Below are positions 59,072 through 64,000 of a DNA stretch of 64,000 nucleotides, piece by piece. The stretch lies in the NCBI RefSeq assembly GCF_024679245.1, contig NC_090186.1, positions 30,807,946-30,871,945 on the forward strand. The letters are read 5' to 3'. A model generated the notes under the pieces. That model did no database searches. It saw only the letters and a list, made by a program, of their open reading frames with translations, and was not told where the DNA came from. Numbering within the stretch: position 1 is the stretch's first letter; every line of letters starts with the position of its first letter. Both the position numbers and the translations under genes were made by a program. Source of the stretch: Pseudorasbora parva. Taxonomy: Eukaryota > Chordata > Actinopteri > Cypriniformes > Gobionidae.

Positions 59072-59265
59072 GATCGCTTGCTGAAGGCTCAGAAGCTAGT
59101 TCCTGTTTGTTTTCACGGACGTTTTATAGCTTCCGGTCGATGACGTCATCACGCCGACGATCGATCTTTTTTCCGATGGAATGGTTCTACAGGCGCTTCA
59201 CGACGCATTTGAACAGAGGCGTTCTCACAGCGTTTCGACGCAGCTCGAGTTCCCCGAAAGGGAAC
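59072..59265. repeat. DIRS right inverted terminal repeat
   Basis: The body 59097-59244 is the exact inverted copy of 53943-54090. Tip 59219-59265 pairs with the internal complementary region. For the minus-strand genes this is the upstream repeat. Confidence 0.93.
59115..59155 (-). promoter_or_regulatory. DIRS promoter: CRE-type site and TATA box
   Basis: On the minus strand TGACGTCA (59141-59148) is followed 12 bp later by TATAAAA (59122-59128), about 180 bp before the gag start. The palindromic octamer is the classical CREB/ATF site. Promoter function is inferred from motif order and orientation towards the genes. Confidence 0.6.
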
Positions 59266-59269
59266 TCAA

Positions 59270-60111
59270 AGTTATACAAAGGGAGATTTAAAAATATATT
59301 TTTTAAGGAATACAGCAAACAGCTTGTAGGGACTAAAACAAGCTTCTTCCTGGGTTGGTGACATCACAAACCCTAAAGTTCAGTAGCCCCACCCACTAAT
59401 TTGAGCACAAAATGTAGCTTAGTAGAAGGTAAAAAACAGACGTGACACTTACATTGGATCGACCAACTAAGCGATAAACATGCTTTTGAACTTAATAATG
59501 ATATAAATGGGGGGGGGGGGGGCTATATTTGTTACAGTAAAAATGATTTTACTTTTTTACTATACATATGATCAAATAAAGCATTAGTGAACATAAGAGA
59601 CTTCTTTCAAAAACAGTCTTTCAAATCCCATTACCAATAAAGATTGGACATTTGAAGGACATTTGTAATTTGTGTAATTAATGCAAGAATATACAGACAG
59701 ACGTCTAAGGTTAAAGTGGAACATTAAACGACTTGAGCTAAATTAATTGGTGAAATCAATATAGTATTGCCCTGTAAGCTCTGTAAGAATCAAATTTCAT
59801 GTGTTTTTCTGCTGTTCAAACAATAAATAATCTGATTTGAATTGAATGTGCAAAAGAAATTAGATTTGGGCTGCCAGTGTGAACAAAGCTTTCGTCTGAC
59901 TCACATGCACATGGCCAGCACTATTACTCAATATCCACAGAGGAAATCTGATTTGTGATTCAGTGCTCTCAGCACTCATTCGTTCACTGAGCTTTTTATG
60001 TATTGACTGCTTCTGTTGTGACCAAATCATGCTCTATAAAACAGAGATGGCAGAAATGTTGTTTCAAGTACAGGCCGCTGGAGTTCTAATACAGCAATAT
60101 AACGTGTTATA
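59270..60111. other. No gene seen; family X remnant and G run
   Basis: A G run at 59510-59522 and a family X fragment at about 59525-59640 (ATCAAATAAAGCATTAGTGA, AAGAGACTTCTTTC). Otherwise featureless. Confidence 0.45.
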
Positions 60112-60362
60112 TTAAAGGGGGTCCTATAATGCCCCTTTTTACAATATGCAAAATAAGTATCTGATGTCCCAAGAGTGTATGTGAGGTTTTAGCTCAAAAT
60201 ACCCAACAAATCATTTTTTACAGCATGTTAAAATTGTCACATTTTGAGGGTCTGCAGATTTTTAATGCGTGTCTCTTTAAATGTAAATGAGCTGCTGCTC
60301 CCCGCCCTCTTTTAGGAAGAAGGCAGAGCTTCAAGAGCTTGTGTTAGCAGTTCCGATTACCT
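60112..60362. mobile_element. TTAA element, left end
   Basis: TTAA at 60112-60115 followed by AGGGGGTCCTATAATGCCCC, similar to the left end at 31131. It contains the AAATGAGCTGCTGCTCCCCG block also seen at 28006-28080. No right end is found; the next element starts inside it. Confidence 0.65.
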
Positions 60363-61482
60363 TTAAAGCTACACTGTGTAACTTTTTCAGTTTATTCTTA
60401 GCTAAAAACACTTAGTTCTTTCAAAAATATGTGCTCATTAAAGGTGCACTATGTAGTATTTTTGCAGTAAAATATCCAAAAACCACTAGGCCAGTGTTAT
60501 ATATTTTGTTCAGTTGAGTACCTACAATATCCCAGATGTTTCCAACTATTTGTAAATTGTGAGAAAATTGCTATTTTAACTAAGGACAGGGACGTTGCAG
60601 CATTGCATTTGACAGAGCCGCCTGTCAATTGCGTCATATCTGCGTTACCCTCGGTTTCGGCTTTTATTTGGCAGGAGCGCTTTATTCTTAGCAGTGTGAA
60701 CAACTGAACGCACGGAGTAACGTCATAACATCGTTTTAAACACACTTAAATGTATCTAATATGATAAACAGAGCTCCATTACCTCAAAATCATAACCGGA
60801 AGAGCGGATCTGTGCAGGCGCCCGGCAAATGAGTCCCGTCCTGTCATAATAAAAGTCCCGGTATTCGCAAGGCGGGTATTTGTTTAACAATCGCTCCAGC
60901 AGCTTTGCTCAGGTCCATAACACTCGGTCCTGCTCTGCTTTAGACTACAGTAACGTTAATAACCGCATGCATGAACGTGATTTCTGCCCGAGTCCTATTT
61001 TTCACCGGCTGCGATGAGAAGACCACATCTCCCAAGATGCTGCGCTCACACTTTGCGTCATCAAACTACGCATTTGTTTTGCATAGGCGCCCTCCAGTGG
61101 ACAAAAGCTGCATAGTGCACCTTTGATGTATATTTACTTATTTCAAGTAATAAAGTATTTTAGTAAGTTTATAATATGCCATTGAAAATACATACGGGTG
61201 AGGGGTTCCAATGCCGGTCTCCATGTTGGCCCTCCATCTTGACAGTACATCAGCCAAAGATGGACATACCCGTAAATTCAAGCTTCGCTTTTCGAAATTT
61301 TAACACTCGATGGCACTCATTGACGAGGTCGAACTTGAAGCCATGTTAATCTTGGACTAAATCGGCCACCGCAGGAGTTGAAACGAAATCGGAATTGAGA
61401 GGAACAGAAACTAATATTCACTGAATTGTCATATATCTTTACACCGCTAGATGGGGGAAAATATCACACTGTGTAGCTTTAA
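60363..61482. mobile_element. TTAA element (AGCTACAC), outer of a nested pair
   Basis: TTAA at 60363-60366 and 61479-61482. Ends are AGCTACACTGTGTAAC and, on the other strand, AGCTACACAGTGTGAT. It is interrupted at 60438-61126 by another TTAA element, and is about 430 bp without it. Non-coding. Confidence 0.83.
60438..61126. mobile_element. TTAA element (AGGTGCACTATG), inner of a nested pair
   Basis: TTAA at 60438-60441 and TTGA (one change) at 61123-61126. Ends are AGGTGCACTATGTAG and, on the other strand, AGGTGCACTATGCAG. About 680 bp, moderately GC-rich, non-coding. Its ends resemble those at 37120-37455. Confidence 0.83.
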
Positions 61483-62456
61483 GACACACGCACTGAAAAT
61501 GTCCGAAACTGTTCAGCCTTTTATGTTCAATCCTAAAATGTAGAGTTATCTTCAAGTCATGGATTAGCATACTCTGTCATGATAATCTCTAGCTGTGTCT
61601 CATTTCGTTAAATTTTGAAGGCTGCGTTCTCCAGAGGACACATCCTGTAAAGGATGCAGTATGGAGTGTCCTCAATCAGATTTAAACGAGACGTCCTTTG
61701 TAGGACACACAGGCAGGAAGTATCACGTTGCTATGCCAAAACGTTCAGCCTCGCGCCTACTCTCTATTTTTTGTCTCTTGTTCCTGTTTCTTCTTTTGGC
61801 ATTTTGAAGCATGCAGCACTTACAAGTAAAACTTGCAATGAATCCCTGGTCTTAAGATTTTGTTCAGGAGTGTATTGTTTATGCTCAAACAGCAACATTA
61901 CAAAATAAATAAAGTTAAAAAGTTAAATCATAACCAATAAACCTTTAAATAAACATACATTTTATTGATCATGATAGATGAACACGTCTTTTCCCAGAAT
62001 GCTCAAAATGAAAAGTAACCCAAGGACATCAATTCAGAGCCAGAAACATGAATGAGGCTTTTAATGGAAACTTTAAACAAACAAAAGGTGGCCATGTTAA
62101 ACTAATTCAACTAACAACGGGAATTGTTGAGTGACTTTTTTGTTTCTTTGAAATTCCCTTCTCACCATTCAAATCTCAATTCAACTCACTGTGCTGTGGC
62201 CAGTTTAATTTCGAATTCACTTTTATGAACCGAAAGCGAGCCAATTCTTTAAATTGTAAATTTGTGAACACTGGGTCACTGAGTGTGGCCTTACACAGAG
62301 ATGAGTGACGAAACAGAGTCTGTGGGTTTATGACAGGCCTGTATTTGAAGAATGATTTGAGTTTAGCTCTTTTCAGATTTTCATTCAATCAGTAACTATT
62401 TACAAGCAGGAGAAGCAGCGCTCAAGATCATCAATCACACAGATATAGATTCTCAT

Positions 62457-62458
<2 letters not shown>
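61483..62458. other. No gene seen
   Basis: No coding or transposon structure recognised; short motif-free frames only. Confidence 0.45.

Positions 62459-62552
<94 letters not shown>
62459..62552. repeat. (AC)n microsatellite
   Basis: About 47 pure AC units. Confidence 0.97.
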
Positions 62553-62554
<2 letters not shown>

Positions 62555-63630
62555 TATTTCTTCTTTCCTGTCGTTTCTACTTCTTCTGTTCCATTATGTC
62601 TACCATCCATCTTCCATTTTTATTAGTTTCTGTATTATCTCTATTCCGTCTATATTCCCTGTTGTCTGTCTGTTTCTGATGTTCTTCTTTCCTTCTATCT
62701 CCTTTCCTTTCTGTTTAATTTCTCTCCTCTGTTTGTTTGCTTCATTCCTTCTTCAATTTTGTTTGTCTGTCTTTCTTCATCTCTAAATTCCTTCCTTCTT
62801 TCCTTCCTTTCTGTTTGTCTGTTTTCCTTACCGTCTGATTTCCAGCTTCCGTTTTTTTGTCTGTCTTTCTTTCTGTTTGCCTTCCTTACTGTTTTACTTC
62901 CTTCCTTTTTACCCATTTGTTCAACTTCCTCTCTTCAATCCTCTCTGTCTGTTTGTCTTCATTCCTTCTTCCATTCTGTTTGTCTGTCTGTCTGTCTTTC
63001 TTCCTTCCTCTCTAACTTCCTTCTTTTCTTCCTTTCTGCTTGTCTGTTTTCCTCTCTTTCTGCCTCTATGTATACTTGTGTCTAACTTACTTCCTCTCTG
63101 CCTATTTTTCTTCTTGCTTACTATATGTATAACTAACTAACTTCCTTCCTGTCTAACTTCCAACTTCCTTTCTTTTTGTCAGACTTCCTTCATTCGATTT
63201 CTTTTTTTTAACTTTTATCGTCTGTCTACCTTCCTTTCTAACTGTTTAACTTCTACTCTCTAAACCTCTGTCTATCTTCATCTCTGTCTGTCTTTCCTTT
63301 TTCCATGCTCTCTGTCTGTCTGTCTGTCAGTCTGTCTGTCTTTCCTTTTTCCATGCTCTCTCTCTGTCTGTCTGTCTGTCTGTCTTTCCTTTTTCCATGC
63401 TCTCTCTCTGTCTGTCTGTCTTCCTATCTGTACTTCCTTCCTTCCTTCCTTCCTTCCTTCCTTCCTTCCTTCCTTCCTTCCTTCCTTCCTTCCTTCCTTC
63501 CTTCCTTCCTTCCTTCCTTCCTTCCTTCCTTCCTTCCATCCTTCCTTCCTTCCTTCCTTCCTTCCTTCCTTCCTTCCTTCCTTCATATCTTTCCTATCCT
63601 TCCTTTCCTCCTTCCTTCCAACCTTTCCTT
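62553..63630. repeat. Pyrimidine tract: TTCC, CTGT and TCTTT repeats
   Basis: More than 1 kb of strongly biased C/T sequence. It includes degenerate CTGTCTGTCTTTC units; three near-identical CTTTCCTTTTTCCATGCTCT units at about 63293, 63341 and 63388; and a nearly pure (CTTC)n run at 63434-63584. The long Ser/Leu/Phe frames on plus and Lys/Glu/Gly/Arg frames on minus are repeat translations. Confidence 0.95.
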
Positions 63631-63631
63631 A

Positions 63632-63840
63632 CACTGTAAAAGAAAAATTCAGGTCTCCAATTAAAAATTTCAGGTGACTGATGACATCTAAATTTTTCAG
63701 TTGTCCGAATTGAATTTCTGTGAATTAAATTGCATCAATTCACAGAATTTAAATTCGGCCAACTGAAAAATTTAGATGTGATCAGTCACCTGAAAATTTT
63801 CAATTGGAGCCATTATTATTAATATTATTATTTTACAATG
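63632..63840. mobile_element. Palindromic CACTG-ended element, full copy
   Basis: Starts CACTGTAAAAGAAAAATTC and ends TTTTACAATG. The arms share AGGTGACTGATGACATCTAA, ATTTTTCAGTTG, CCGAATT and AATTTCTGTGAATT with their inverted partners around the centre near 63733. A truncated copy is at 8505-8652. Confidence 0.8.
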
Positions 63841-63934
63841 ATGTCCTCCTTCCTTTTTTCCTTCCTTCTTTCCTATATTTCCTTCCTTCCTCCCTGTCTG
63901 ACTGACTGACTTTAATGTTTTTCTATTTGTAATC
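63841..63934. repeat. Pyrimidine tract, continued
   Basis: TTCC/CTGACTGACTGA sequence resumes after the element, so the element was inserted into or beside the tract. Confidence 0.75.
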
Positions 63935-64000
63935 TAGCCTAGAAATCTAGACGCACCCTAGTGGCAGCAAATCTAATCTGCTGCGAGTGTCGTCTAGCAA
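63935..64000. mobile_element. TAGCCT-ended element, left end, cut by window edge
   Basis: TAGCCTAGAAATCTAGACGC and the following GTGTCGTCTAG block match the element at 36337-36869. It continues beyond the window. Confidence 0.8.

Larger units (their letters stand above)
53898..59265 (-). mobile_element. DIRS-type tyrosine recombinase retrotransposon, structurally complete
   Basis: A 5.37-kb element with the full DIRS architecture. The inverted terminal repeats are identical over 148 bp (53943-54090 against 59097-59244). Each outer end carries a unique extension, and an internal complementary region at 54146-54245 is exactly complementary to the left tip (53898-53951) and right tip (59219-59265). 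Three minus-strand frames follow in order: gag-like, RT/RNase H, and tyrosine recombinase overlapping the second. DIRS elements are known to lack an integrase and to integrate a circular DNA by recombinase, leaving no target duplication; none is seen here. All three frames appear open, so this copy is young or possibly competent; activity is not shown. Confidence 0.95.

Noticed and set aside
53898..59265. Interpretation as an LTR retrovirus-like element
   Set aside because: Terminal repeats are inverted, there is no protease or DDE integrase, and a tyrosine recombinase is present, so it is DIRS-type.
63278..63664. Lys/Glu/Gly/Arg and Leu/Pro/Ser/Phe repeat proteins
   Set aside because: Translations of the (TTCC)n/(CTGT)n tract.

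Overview
This window is teleost fish DNA, most likely from a cyprinid such as a zebrafish, carp or goldfish relative. That inference rests on repeat types: several families of Tc1-like transposon relics, a Tx1-type LINE, a DIRS-type retrotransposon, a tRNA-derived SINE, many short TTAA-flanked and CACTG-ended hairpin elements, and very long pure microsatellites. I see no convincing exon of a host protein-coding gene. Every long open frame with recognisable protein motifs belongs to a transposable element. The non-repeat stretches are AT-rich and gene-poor, and may hold regulatory DNA; one stretch near 4.1 kb carries paired octamer motifs.

Layout: 0-1.3 kb, two fused Tc1 relics. 1.3-7.6 kb, (TG)n/(TA)n tracts and quiet sequence. 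7.6-12.3 kb, a patchwork of three Tc1 families. 12.3-16.9 kb, mostly quiet, with a diverged minisatellite and an (AAAT)n tract. 16.9-22.0 kb, CACTG and TTAA elements, including a long hairpin element carrying a second element inside one arm. 22.34-28.0 kb, a near full-length LINE inserted in a (TC)n microsatellite. 28.0-33.0 kb, a SINE and a nested stack of DNA transposons. 33.4-35.5 kb, five long microsatellites. 36.3-49.9 kb, further short DNA elements, two Tc1 relics and a four-unit tandem repeat. 50-53.9 kb, mostly quiet. 53.90-59.27 kb, a structurally complete DIRS retrotransposon. 60-64 kb, nested TTAA elements, an (AC)n tract, a 1-kb pyrimidine tract, a hairpin element and the start of a further element.

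The two large retroelements lie on the minus strand. The LINE has a zinc-knuckle ORF1 and an endonuclease/reverse transcriptase ORF2 broken by one frameshift. The DIRS element has gag-like, RT/RNase H and tyrosine recombinase frames that all appear open, inverted terminal repeats identical over 148 bp, and an internal region complementary to both outer ends. That is the arrangement expected for replication through a circular intermediate closed by the recombinase. Each DIRS terminal repeat also carries a TGACGTCA site beside a TATA box, both pointing inward.

The strongest leads are the DIRS element, the microsatellite-targeted LINE, a set of TTAA elements with readable target duplications, and a CACTG element whose empty site is preserved in the opposite hairpin arm of its host element.
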